Source: an uncultured Methanobrevibacter sp. (GTDB lineage Archaea; Methanobacteriota; Methanobacteria; Methanobacteriales; Methanobacteriaceae). Taken from it: DNA of 64,000 nt. Location of the stretch: contig NZ_CACXXB010000008.1 in the NCBI RefSeq assembly GCF_902771435.1, positions 1 through 64,000 of the forward strand, given 5' to 3'. Of the stretch, positions 7,801 through 17,600 are shown in pieces. Under the pieces are notes generated by a model. It was not told the DNA's origin, ran no database searches, and was given only the letters and a program-made list of their open reading frames with translations. Made by a program: the position numbers and the translations under genes. Each line of letters opens with the position of its first letter. The first letter of the stretch is position 1.

Positions 7801-9746
7801 CCAAGTTGGTCAACGGCACTTCAGCCATTGATTTGAATAAGCAATTGGGCATTAAAAAAGGCACTGCCTTATATAATTCCACAACTTACTGTGAAGACAT
7901 CATTGCCAACATTCAGAGGAATAATGAATGGAATGCGATAATGCGTTCATTAAATGGGCAATATGTGAAATCAGGATTATTTGCCGACCCTTCCTATGGT
8001 GATTCAATACCTACAGGATATGACGGTTATGCATCCGACCCAACAAGAATGCCGTCTCATGCAGCATATGAGTCTGCAGTCACTATTGTTAACATGCTTT
8101 TAACAAGTTACTATGAGCAGCATGGCAAATGGCCGGAACTTACATCATTAATCCTCTGGGGTACTGAAATATCAAGGACAGAAGGTATAGGCGTTGCGGA
8201 ATTCATGTATCTTTTAGGTTGCAAACCTGTATGGGCGGACAACGGTAAAGTTCTGGGTGTAGAGCAATTGCCTCTTGAGAATCTGACAGTAACATTTGAA
8301 AATGGAACTGTTATGAACAGACCTAGAATCGATGTATTCGCAAGTATGGTTACAAACAATAAGGATTGGATTACTTGGATGTTGACTTCAGTCAATTTGG
8401 CTTTAAATGCTACCGGTGAAGATGCAACTAACAATTACGTTAAAAAACATTATGCAGAAAATCCTACTTTAGATAGATTATTTGGTCTTCCAGGTAATGT
8501 ATTAGAAGGAACTGGAATGTCAAACCTTATTCCAAACACTGCAGATTGGAGTATATCATCTGTTAATGAATATGCTATGGATATTTATTTAAGTAAAGTA
8601 TCATATTCATGGACTCTCGATGAAAAGGGCAATATTGTAGTTAACAATCAAAAGGAAAACTATAAATATCTGCTTGAAAATGTTGATGTTATTACACAAA
8701 ACTTCGACAGTTCATGGAGACTGTTCGATTCAGATGATTACTATGACTGGTTTGGTGGTTTGTATAATGCAGCAAATGTTTTGAAAAATCAATCCGGTAA
8801 AGAAAGGCCTGATACATCATTTTTCGATATCAGGAACAAAAACAATTACATCTCAAGAACTTACGAGGAAGAAATAGAATTTGAAGTCAGAAGCATGCTA
8901 TTGAATCCACAATATTACAATGCATTGGTCAATACTCCTGGAGGAATGAACTCATATGCTTCAAGATTCCAGAACTTCTATGCAAGTACTGTAATAGGTG
9001 GAGGAAACTTAAATAAGCAATTAGGTAATCAATTAGCTGACACCATAATGAAAATTGATTCAGGCGTAACCAACTCCCAGCTTGCTGCGGGAGCACAATC
9101 TTCCACTGCTTGGATGATTTACATGGCTCAGCAAGGCATATGGGACGGAGATTCAAGCACAGTGCAGAAATTGGTCGACACTTACATGCAAAGTGTTATT
9201 GATTATGGTGTTGCATGTTGTCACCACACATGTAAAAACCTTGCTTGGAACTCAGAAATTATCCAGTTAAGTTCTCTGACTCCTGCTCAAAAGCAAAAAT
9301 TCGCAGAAATTCTTGCTCAGGCAACTAACACTGATCCGTTATATCAGGCTGAAGATAATTCAGGAGGTAATCAGGGTCAATCAGGCAATGACAATGGACA
9401 GTCTGACAATGGCAATAAAAATGCAGATACATTGGCTAACAATACATCTCAACAAAAATCCGATGGATCCAACAACGGCGGTCAAACCGCTTTTGGTGCT
9501 GAACCATCTGCAGCTGGAGATGCTAAAACTGCAGCAGATTCACAATCTTCTCAAGATTCATCTTCAGGAGAGTCCGGTGCTAGCGGTGCTAAATCTTATG
9601 AGCTTTCTCAAAAATCAACATCCAAATCAGCTAGTGCAACTGAATCAAGCATGCCGATATTTGTTGTTATTGCAGTAATTATACTGATTGCAATATTCTT
9701 AGCAGGATACTGGCGTAATAATAATGACGAATACGATGATTATTAA
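4890..9746 (+). CDS. Exported, membrane-anchored CobN/Mg-chelatase H-like surface protein
   Basis: A giant (about 1618 residues) secreted relative of cobaltochelatase CobN and magnesium chelatase H. Order: signal peptide (1-17); a CarboxypepD-regulatory/Ig-like domain (about 30-130); the CobN-type core (about 150-1460) with the family motif THGTLEWLPG near 760 and 'YPYIVSNPGEAMVARDRS' about 30 residues later; a Cys/His cluster (CCHHTC) near 1443; a Ser/Asn/Gln/Gly-rich linker (about 1475-1585); and a C-terminal membrane helix with a charged tail (NNNDEYDDY). Cytoplasmic CobN inserts cobalt into a corrin; here the domain should face outside, so a chelatase role is not established. It could bind or scavenge tetrapyrroles, or serve as an adhesin. 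The probable natural start is upstream at the ACG at 4857 (see separate site); 4890 is the first accepted start codon. The gene is divergent from a DUF1002 gene. Confidence 0.85.
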   Translation: MMISILLLVSVGCVFAETNETISGVAKNTTAVTHDVVLTSSADNQILAANDNVININVKDSYIKNSSTWDEDGINLAGATVKVFDSNNKLVSTQITDSNGNAVIKNLGSKVYSLEVSYSTYEPIKLTDLDFTKKSGTLKINDVIFVPDILLLVDYNSHNEKVDILMNMSKRVAYISTTDFDKSRAWLVEYAKFMHIDMFSESAYSVLTGQYLKELLAKSPANANYNVAYTFSVFSQQILNNTGLHIVGASPKNNTYDTIENTYIGSYFQARDIEESDILQSNMKNYFDYVRYLINPSKYSNPTLDENNAPLMSPECGFYHPDLGMYTLVPEGVLINSWIRENPGYTHSSDGSLNWMTENYVEWLTRVLDPTALFKKFESDYIAKFHPDKSFIAIASYYGGEEVSDALIRGYEANGRPAFNVFKTGTQPPMSSILNKIANLSTVGISAINSLCSWSLDYANGTAEPDLTDIDLHVLKGIVEISEYSYNSELGPQVEWTYMVTYPSFEGVFGQVALSWVDSLGKSHVIQDGVDKMVQLNCKWADLHDLNNSDKKVAVMLYNYPPGKAEIGASYLDVFYSAYELLVQLYIQGYDIGGSVEYLNYYNNTYEILINSTTGYKINGTIANFISLYNLTQIIFDMNNKGSWASGLLEKYVEENWDTLMKHHQLISLEDFEYLTSDIRDKLYNDLMSYWGDNLGPAMVYKNKYIVIPGVWFGNVFITFQPSRGWEEVQDYHSLVIPPHQQYVSFYKWMEKTAKINAIVSMGTHGTLEWLPGINLGAFPGDWTFELSLIPTVYPYIVSNPGEAMVARDRSSALLITHMTPAMVSSELYGNYTTLKNYINYYKEQLSLNVTSNAEAYKNMILELAPELGFRNLSSNETFQDWIDELHHYLDDMEDDFNTFGLHTLGKILAGYELTEEVVTIVTSQTKIYDQLIEFLYPKLAGLSFYKDMQKDFRYTNEVEKITSFLKDYVSKLVNGTSAIDLNKQLGIKKGTALYNSTTYCEDIIANIQRNNEWNAIMRSLNGQYVKSGLFADPSYGDSIPTGYDGYASDPTRMPSHAAYESAVTIVNMLLTSYYEQHGKWPELTSLILWGTEISRTEGIGVAEFMYLLGCKPVWADNGKVLGVEQLPLENLTVTFENGTVMNRPRIDVFASMVTNNKDWITWMLTSVNLALNATGEDATNNYVKKHYAENPTLDRLFGLPGNVLEGTGMSNLIPNTADWSISSVNEYAMDIYLSKVSYSWTLDEKGNIVVNNQKENYKYLLENVDVITQNFDSSWRLFDSDDYYDWFGGLYNAANVLKNQSGKERPDTSFFDIRNKNNYISRTYEEEIEFEVRSMLLNPQYYNALVNTPGGMNSYASRFQNFYASTVIGGGNLNKQLGNQLADTIMKIDSGVTNSQLAAGAQSSTAWMIYMAQQGIWDGDSSTVQKLVDTYMQSVIDYGVACCHHTCKNLAWNSEIIQLSSLTPAQKQKFAEILAQATNTDPLYQAEDNSGGNQGQSGNDNGQSDNGNKNADTLANNTSQQKSDGSNNGGQTAFGAEPSAAGDAKTAADSQSSQDSSSGESGASGAKSYELSQKSTSKSASATESSMPIFVVIAVIILIAIFLAGYWRNNNDEYDDY

Positions 9747-9768
9747 TTAATCATCATCTTTTTTTATT
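9735..9768 (+). terminator. Hairpin and T-tract overlapping the chelatase stop
   Basis: GATGATTA (9735-9742) and TAATCATC (9748-9755) form an 8-bp stem with a 5-base loop, followed by TTTTTTTATTTTTT. The stop codon (9744-9746) lies in the loop. Confidence 0.65.
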
Positions 9769-9922
9769 TTTTAAATTTAATTTTAATTCAGAATTTTTAA
9801 TTTTTCAGTAATTTTTAAATATTATATCTTTTTATAAATAATGTCATAATAGATAAATTTTAAAGTTTAATTTAGTTAGGCTTTTTAAATATATTATAAT
9901 ATGATTTTGATGAGGTATAATA

Positions 9923-12900
9923 ATGATTAAAAAAATTAATATTTTTTTAGTGTTATTGCTGCTGGTCGTTTCTATTGGTGTGGTTAGCGCTGCAGATGAT
10001 GGAAGCATGGCAGAATTAAGCAGTAATGAAGCTATTCAGGATACTGTTAGCGTATCCATTGATAAGGATATTAGTTATGGTTCAAATAGTTTGGATGATG
10101 CCGTATCTGTGGAGAATGTTTCCGACATTAGGGCATCATCACATACTATCACAGAAGATAATTACGGCCAATATTTCAGTACAGTTGATGGAAAGGCGAT
10201 ATCTTCAAAAATAAACTCTGGAGACACAGTTTTACTTGATGGAAGCTTTTCAGGTAAAACATTTGTTTTTGACAAGTCAGTAAATATTGCCGGAACATCC
10301 ACCAACTCCTTGAAAAATTCAATGGTTTCTTTATTGGGCGGAGCTTCTGGAAGTTCTATAACTAATTTGAATATTGCAAATACAAAAGGCGAAACATATG
10401 GTATATTCTTAAACTCAGCAAGTAACTGCACAATCAGCAATTGTAATATAGATAACACCGGAAGGTCATCATATTGTATTTGTTTGGCAAATGGTGCTAA
10501 TTACAATAATGTAACAGACAATAACTTAAAGGCATATGGTATTACTTATGGGCATGGTAGTTTTACAAGGTCTACACCTCCGCTAATTCTCAGCGGTTCC
10601 CATTATAATTATGTGGCAAATAACCATGTTGAAGCCGATGATGCAAACGGAATTTATTTATCCAGCTATTCTGGTGGGCCTTTGAAAGGCGGTGAATCAA
10701 ATTATAATACTATTTTCAATAACACTGTTCATTATAATGTATTGCCAACTTCATGGGCATACGGTATTCAGGTAATGGGCGGAAAAAACGTAATCAAATC
10801 CAATACAGTTATTGGAGGTTATAGAGGTGTTTCCACTGCAGGTGTTGGAAATACAATAATTGATAATATGATTATTAATCTTACCGGAGCCGATTATAAT
10901 AATCCTGGTGTCGAATCCGGAGGGGAATACGGTATTGTAGCTTCATACAATTCAATAGTTTCAAACAATCGTGTCATTGGAGCTAAAGTAATATCCACCG
11001 GAGCAGGAATCACTGCCATTGATGATTCTGTTGTGGAAAACAACTGGGTTAATGTAACCGAAAAAGGAAGAGGAATTGTAGCTGGTGGTTCCAATGTTAT
11101 CATAAGAGATAATGTTGTTTTCACAGAATCCGGATCAGGGGTTTATGAAAAAGATGAAGGTTCAGGCTTGCTGGTTGACGGTAACAACATTACTTCAGTT
11201 TCAGGAGTAGGTGTTTTGATTGAAAAACTAAGTTCAAAAAGAATGCCAAAAAATGTAACTGTTGTAAACAATGTCATCACTACAAATAACAAATATGCAA
11301 TAGATGCTGCTGGAGTTCAACAGGACACATCTGAAATCGATGTCGCTTCCAATATAATTATAGGTGGAGGCCTTATCAATTCACCTGCAGGTGTAATTGA
11401 TTCATCAAAACCGACCTATATCTATAAAGGAACAGTCCATACAATCACTCCGGAAAATATTCGTGATTATATTAATGACAATGGTGGTTTGACTTCTGAA
11501 ATTAAAGATAATGATATTTTAAACTTTAAAGGAACCTTTTCCAATGAAGTGATATACATCACAAAAGCGGTTAAAATAACTGGTCAAAATCCGATATTTT
11601 ATAATTCCACTTTCAAAGTCACTTCAGGTAATGTATTGATTGAAAATTTAACCATAATAAATAAAAAGGCTGAAAGGGTAAATGCCTGGGGTATCTTTGT
11701 AAATCAGGCTCCCGGTGTTAGGATTACCAATAACAATATTACTGTCAGCGACCCTAAAGCGGCTTATGCAATTTATGTTTTACAATCCAGCGATATTGAT
11801 GTTATAAATAATGTATTGGCTTCTGAAGGAGATTATCTGACTTTCACATTGCTTGCATACTCCTGTGAAGACTGTAATTTTGCAAATAATATAATTCACA
11901 CAACAGGAACTGGCGAATCTTATAAATTCTCCCCTGAAAAATGTATTGACGGCAATGAACTGGTAATCAATGGCAGATCCTATTGTCTGGATGGTAATGA
12001 GCTTGTTATTGATGGTAAATCTTACTGTTTGGATGGTAATGAGCTTGTTATTGATGGCGAATCTTACTGTTTGGATGGTAATGAGCTTGTTATTGACGGC
12101 AGATCCTATTGTTTGGATGGTAATGAGTTTGTAATTGACGGAACTAGCTATTGCATTGACGGCAATGAATTTGTCATTGGTGGAACACGCTACTGTTTGG
12201 ACGGCAATGAATTGACCATCGACGGTAAATCCTATTGTTTGGATGGTAATGAAGTTGTTATTGATGGTAAATCTTACTGTTTGGATGGTAATGAAGTTGT
12301 TATTGATGGCAGATCCTATTGTTTAGATGGAAATGAATTGACCATTGATGGAAATGCCTACTGTTTGGATGGTAATGAGCTTGTTATTGATGGTAAATCT
12401 TACTGTTTGGATGGTAATGAGCTTGTTATTGATGGAAATAGATATTGTGTTGACGGTAATGAATACTGTATGGATGGCGCACACGTAGTTTCAGAAATTT
12501 ATCAGACCTATGGAATCTTATTATTATACTCATCTAACAATATGGTTTCTGGAAACGATGTAAACGTTACTTCAAAATTAACCGACCAGCAATCCACTAC
12601 CGGAAACAAATCATCTCAAAATTCACTTGTCGGTATTGACTTATACTTCAACTGCCACAACAACACTATTTCAAACAATAATGTATTTGTAAAATCCAAA
12701 GACAACTACATTTATGGAATGGGAGTATTGGGATATTTCACAGGTCACAGCGCTCCTCAAGGTCAGGGTGCAACCAACAATGCATTCATTGGAAATCAGA
12801 TTACTCTTGATGGAATTTACTGTGTTGAAGGAATTATCATCGGCGATGAATCAGAAGACACTACAGTTGAAGGCAATGTTATAAATATAGATTCAGATGC

Positions 12901-14467
12901 GGCTGCATATGGTATCTACTTCGAAATGTCTCAAAAGTCAACTGTCAAAAACAATAACCTTACTTTGAACTCCCAGGCCATTTACGGAATTGAAGGGTAC
13001 GGTTCAAATGATAATGTCGTATGGAACAACATCATAAATGCAAATGGTAAAGATGTATACGGAGTAATTTTCTTAAATGGTAACAAAAACAGCATTAAAA
13101 ACAATAAAATTAATGCCAAAGGCAGTGGAGAAGAACTTACTGTTAGAATTTTAGATTCCATCGGAACAGGCAATGCGGGAATTTATCTGATGTCCAATTC
13201 AACCGGAAATTACATTGAAGAAAATGAGGTAACTTCCACTAAAGGCTATGCAGTACAGCTGGATGATGATGCAATTGAAAATGTAATATCTGACAATTAT
13301 TTGGACAGTGAAAAAGGCATCGGAAACAAGGCAGTTTCCAATTCTGCAAACAATAACGTTTCAGACAATTACAAATATGTTGCAAATCCAAAAGTTAACG
13401 AGATTAATGTTCCTTACAGAGGCACAGCAAATATTGTCATAACTCTCGGCAATGACTTAAATGGTGCAACTGTGGACTTTTACGATGTTGACGGTGTATT
13501 CTTTGGCCAGTCAACAGTATCTGATGGTGCTGCTACTATTGAATACAAACTTGATGAGTCTTACGCTCCTTCCCAATATCCGTTTACTGCAAAATTGTCC
13601 AAGGAAGATTATAAGTCCGAAACAATTAATGTACCGGTCACAGTATCCAATGGAAATATTGTAATTGATGTGCCTAATGTTTCTATTCAGCAAGGAGATA
13701 ATGGAAATATAACTGCAACTGTTGTGGATGAACTTGGAAACAAGATCAACGGTGCTGTCGTTCAATTTAACAGACTTAATTCTGCTGGAAGAGCAACACC
13801 AATGGGTACAGCGATTGCTGTTAATGGTGTGGCAACACTTAATTACGCAGTTCCTGTTACATTGGAAGGTGGAAATCATATCATAACAGCAGTAGTCAGC
13901 GGTGTGGAAAACTATAATGATGCTAACGCCTCTTCAATTCTTGAGGTAATCCAAAAGCCATTGCTGACCGGAGGTAAAGATTATTCAGTGTACTATGGAA
14001 ACACTGTAAAATATAAGGTTCGTGCCTTGGATGTTGATGGAAAACCAGTTTCAGGACAATATGTATACTTTAAGCTTAGTAATGGAAATTCCAAGAATGT
14101 AACAACCAATTCTAACGGATATGCAACATATTCCGTTAAAAAAGTAGGTACATATACCGTTAAGGCTACATTCGACGGTTACACAAAATCAAATAAAATT
14201 GTGATTAAACCTACACTGATAGCTAAAAACATTTCCAAGAAAAAAGCCAAAACCACTAAATTCACTGTTAAGCTGGTTGATAAAAAAGGTAAAATCTTGA
14301 AATACAAGAAAATTACCTTTAAAATGAAAAACAAAAAGTACACTGCCAAAACCAACAAGAAGGGTATTGCAACTTTATCCCTTAAGAACTTAAAAGTGGG
14401 TAAATATACAATAACTTCAAGTTATGGTGGTTGTACCATTAAAAATACTATTAAAATTAAAAAATAA
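9923..14467 (+). CDS. Adhesin-like surface protein with beta-helix and 14-residue repeats
   Basis: A 1514-residue exported protein. Order: signal peptide (1-23); right-handed beta-helix made of 'NNTISNNNV'-type repeats (about 60-670); a block of twelve 14-residue repeats of the pattern YCLDGNELVIDGKS with one Cys each (about 673-853); a second beta-helix section (about 860-1150); Ig-like/Big_3_5 domains (about 1160-1430); and a very Lys-rich Ig-like end domain (last about 85 residues, ending IKIKK). Such proteins are thought to mediate binding to other cells or host material; the ligand is unknown. ATG at 9923 follows GAGGT at suitable distance. It lies between two other large surface-protein genes on the same strand but has its own spacer upstream (9747-9922). 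Confidence 0.85.
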   Translation: MIKKINIFLVLLLLVVSIGVVSAADDGSMAELSSNEAIQDTVSVSIDKDISYGSNSLDDAVSVENVSDIRASSHTITEDNYGQYFSTVDGKAISSKINSGDTVLLDGSFSGKTFVFDKSVNIAGTSTNSLKNSMVSLLGGASGSSITNLNIANTKGETYGIFLNSASNCTISNCNIDNTGRSSYCICLANGANYNNVTDNNLKAYGITYGHGSFTRSTPPLILSGSHYNYVANNHVEADDANGIYLSSYSGGPLKGGESNYNTIFNNTVHYNVLPTSWAYGIQVMGGKNVIKSNTVIGGYRGVSTAGVGNTIIDNMIINLTGADYNNPGVESGGEYGIVASYNSIVSNNRVIGAKVISTGAGITAIDDSVVENNWVNVTEKGRGIVAGGSNVIIRDNVVFTESGSGVYEKDEGSGLLVDGNNITSVSGVGVLIEKLSSKRMPKNVTVVNNVITTNNKYAIDAAGVQQDTSEIDVASNIIIGGGLINSPAGVIDSSKPTYIYKGTVHTITPENIRDYINDNGGLTSEIKDNDILNFKGTFSNEVIYITKAVKITGQNPIFYNSTFKVTSGNVLIENLTIINKKAERVNAWGIFVNQAPGVRITNNNITVSDPKAAYAIYVLQSSDIDVINNVLASEGDYLTFTLLAYSCEDCNFANNIIHTTGTGESYKFSPEKCIDGNELVINGRSYCLDGNELVIDGKSYCLDGNELVIDGESYCLDGNELVIDGRSYCLDGNEFVIDGTSYCIDGNEFVIGGTRYCLDGNELTIDGKSYCLDGNEVVIDGKSYCLDGNEVVIDGRSYCLDGNELTIDGNAYCLDGNELVIDGKSYCLDGNELVIDGNRYCVDGNEYCMDGAHVVSEIYQTYGILLLYSSNNMVSGNDVNVTSKLTDQQSTTGNKSSQNSLVGIDLYFNCHNNTISNNNVFVKSKDNYIYGMGVLGYFTGHSAPQGQGATNNAFIGNQITLDGIYCVEGIIIGDESEDTTVEGNVINIDSDAAAYGIYFEMSQKSTVKNNNLTLNSQAIYGIEGYGSNDNVVWNNIINANGKDVYGVIFLNGNKNSIKNNKINAKGSGEELTVRILDSIGTGNAGIYLMSNSTGNYIEENEVTSTKGYAVQLDDDAIENVISDNYLDSEKGIGNKAVSNSANNNVSDNYKYVANPKVNEINVPYRGTANIVITLGNDLNGATVDFYDVDGVFFGQSTVSDGAATIEYKLDESYAPSQYPFTAKLSKEDYKSETINVPVTVSNGNIVIDVPNVSIQQGDNGNITATVVDELGNKINGAVVQFNRLNSAGRATPMGTAIAVNGVATLNYAVPVTLEGGNHIITAVVSGVENYNDANASSILEVIQKPLLTGGKDYSVYYGNTVKYKVRALDVDGKPVSGQYVYFKLSNGNSKNVTTNSNGYATYSVKKVGTYTVKATFDGYTKSNKIVIKPTLIAKNISKKKAKTTKFTVKLVDKKGKILKYKKITFKMKNKKYTAKTNKKGIATLSLKNLKVGKYTITSSYGGCTIKNTIKIKK
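11939..12484 (+). repeat. 42-bp in-frame tandem repeat
   Basis: Twelve full copies and one partial copy of a 42-base unit, each encoding (Y/K)C(L/I)DGNE-x-x-I-x-G-x-x. Several units are identical or nearly identical at the DNA level while others differ at silent and replacement sites, as expected from repeated copy-number change. The reading frame is kept throughout. Confidence 0.95.
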
Positions 14468-14601
14468 GGGTTTAACTAACCTTTATTTTACTCTTTTTTC
14501 AAGTTTTATTTAATTAAGTTTAAATATATTTAAAATATAACTAATTATCATATAGTCGACTTACTTTACATTTTTTCAAGACTATTGTTTATTTATCATA
14601 T

Positions 14602-17600
14602 ATGTTAAATAGAGGTGAAATTATTAAGACAAAAACTTTACTTATTTCATTAATCATGCTTAGTTTAGTAATGTTGTCTGTGGGTGTTGCATTTGCTGCA
14701 GACGATATCGCTGATACTGTGGCAGCTGATGAAATAGCTGTTGATGATTCACTTGCTGTTGAGCAGGATGTTCAGGCAGTAAGTGATAGTTCAGGTTCTC
14801 AAATTGTTATAACTCCTGAAAATGTCGGAGATTATATTGAGGATTCTGGTAAAATTAAAGAAAATGTCACTGCTGATGAATTAGTATTCGACGGTGATTT
14901 TGACAGTTTAAATATAGTTGTTGAACGTCCTATGACATTAACTGGGGGAAATGTTTCCTCTTTCATAAATCCAAATATTGAAATTTATGCAAGTAATGTT
15001 ACCTTACAAAATTTTATTATTAATCAAGAAAAAGGTGTGAATTCTATCTTTGTTGGAGGAGTTGATGAAAACCGCACTTCTGATGTATCCATTTCAAATG
15101 TGGCTATTACATTTACTGATGACCAAAGCGGTGCAGGTGCAATTCCTATTCAAGTAGTTAACTCTGACAATTTTGTTTTAAAAGATTCTTATATTGCTTA
15201 CACTGGTAAAACCCTCGGATATTATCTAAACAATGCTATCCGTGTAGTCAATTCAAGAAATGCTGAAATATATAACAATAGGATATCTGCTGAACTTATT
15301 TCTGTTCCTGTTGGCTGGTCTGAAGAGCCTGCAGGAAGTGGACAATGGGTAAGCAGTCCTATGAGTGAAGCAGTTGTAATTAAAAATTGTGAAAATGCTA
15401 CTTTTGATAACAATATTGTAACCGTTTTATGTACAAATGCATCAGGTAGTTATGACACAATTTATGCTGTGGATGTCTCAGGATCAGGCGCTACAGTTAC
15501 TAACAACAATATTACAGCTAACGGTAACACTTACATTTACGGTATTATTTTGACAGGTGATGATTTCATAATCAGAGCTAATGATATTACTTCCTTTGGT
15601 GTATACTATGCTAACGGTATTGACATTGAAGGTCCTGCTACCGGTGTAGTTGAAGACAATAATATTGATGTGGAATCTGAATCTTCCGTTTATGGTATCT
15701 ATTCAGGTATGAACGGTCAAGACGTTTCCGCAAGTTATTCTGGCAATAATATTTCAGGTAGTGCCTACAACGTCTTCGGTATGTCTGTTGGTGATGTTAA
15801 TGCTAATGTTTCTGACAACTTTATTGATCTTACTGGAAATTACACTACTGGTTTAGCATACAGAGGTACTCTTCTATTTTTAAACAACAATAACATTGTT
15901 TTAACTTCTTCTGAAGTAGGTAATGAAACTATTTGGGAAGGATTTGGCGTTGAAGCTGTCGGTGTTAAAGTCATTAAAGGTACTGGTTATTTAACTAACA
16001 ACACTATTGCTACTCAAGGTAAAGGTGTTTCCTTAACCACTAATGAAACTTCTGCTTATTTAGAAGGCAACTTTATAAATGTCGTTGCTAATGATGATAA
16101 GGATGCTTATGCTATTTATGCTGTAGATGCTTCTTCTGTAATTGCTGTCAATAACACTATTGATTATCAGGGTGCAACTAAAGGTGTTGGTAAAAACAAA
16201 GCTGTTTATCTAAAAAATTTAACTGGCGCCGTATTAACTGAAAACACTTTTGATTTAGATTTAGTTTCAGCTGCTGTTCCTTGGGAAGAGGTTCCTGCCG
16301 GTTCAGGTAACTGGGTTTCCTCACCTGTTTCTGAAGGTATTGTTATTGAAGATTCAAATGGTGCGATTTTTGGTGAAAATGTTGTCAATGCCACTTTCGG
16401 TGATGTTGTAGGCTTTTATGATACTATTTATGTCGTTGACATTAAAGGATCTGACAATGCTCATATTATATCTAATGATATAAAGGCTAAAGGTAACACT
16501 TACATCTATGGCATTATTGCATCAGGTAACAACCTCCATATTACCGATAATTCCATATTCTCAGAAGGTAATTATTATGCTAATGGTATCGACATTGAAG
16601 GCCCTGCTACTGCTGTAGTTGAAGACAATTTTATTTCTGTGAGTGCTGAAACTTCCGCTTATGCTATCTATTCCGGTATGAATGGTCAAGACGTTTCCGC
16701 TAATTACACAAACAATCACATTATGGGTGAAGCTTACAACTTCTTTGGTATGTCTATTGGGGATACTGTAGCAAATGTGGCTGGCGGTCGCATGGATCTT
16801 ATTGGTAATTACACTACTGGTATTGCATATAGGGGTTCCAATCTTACTGTATCAGATGTCGTAATTCTGCTTGTAGCTTCAAACAAAGGTAATGAATCTA
16901 TTTGGGAAGGATTTGGTGTAGAAACAATCGGTATCAAAGTTGTTAAAGGAAATGCTCAAATTACTAATAACCACGTTGTAGGTACAGGTAATTACACTGT
17001 TGATGTAAAAGATACAAAATCATCCGTACATGACAATTACTTGAAAGCTGATACATTATTCGGTGATGCAAGTGTAAACAACATGTCTGCTGATGCAGAG
17101 GTTTACAACAACACTCCAATAGTATCCACAGGTATAATCAATATCATTGAAGTGGATGGTGACGGTACAATCATTGCAAGTTTAACAGATACTGAAGGAC
17201 ATGCTGTTCCTTGGGCATTTGTCAGTTATTCATTCAATAACACAACTGTATTTGCAGTAACTGAGGATGATGGTACTTTTAAATTAGAAAACTTATCCAA
17301 TGGTAAGATTGACATATCATTTGACGGTAATTTCCACCTGGCCCCATATAAAACTTCCATTACTTTAAAAGATGTCGGTCCTGTAGCTCCTGTAAAAGTC
17401 ACTTCAGCATTCAATATCACTAACCGTGCAATAACCATTAAAGGTTATGCCGTTGACGGTCCTGCTGGTGAACAAGGAATCTACTATGCAACCGAATTGT
17501 TGGATGAAAATGGAAACCCTATTCAAAACGTATTCATCGAATTTGCTGTAAACAACAAAATCTACAACAGAACAACCGATGAAAACGGTTCATTTACTCC

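Noticed and set aside
9313-9678. Leu/Gln-rich open frame inside the CobN-like gene
   Set aside because: Out-of-frame reading of the Ser/Gln/Asn-rich linker; repetitive codons keep it open by chance.
11939-12484. CRISPR array
   Set aside because: The repeats are directly adjacent, 42 bases long, in frame inside a gene, with no spacers; it is a coding minisatellite. No CRISPR array or cas gene was seen in the window.
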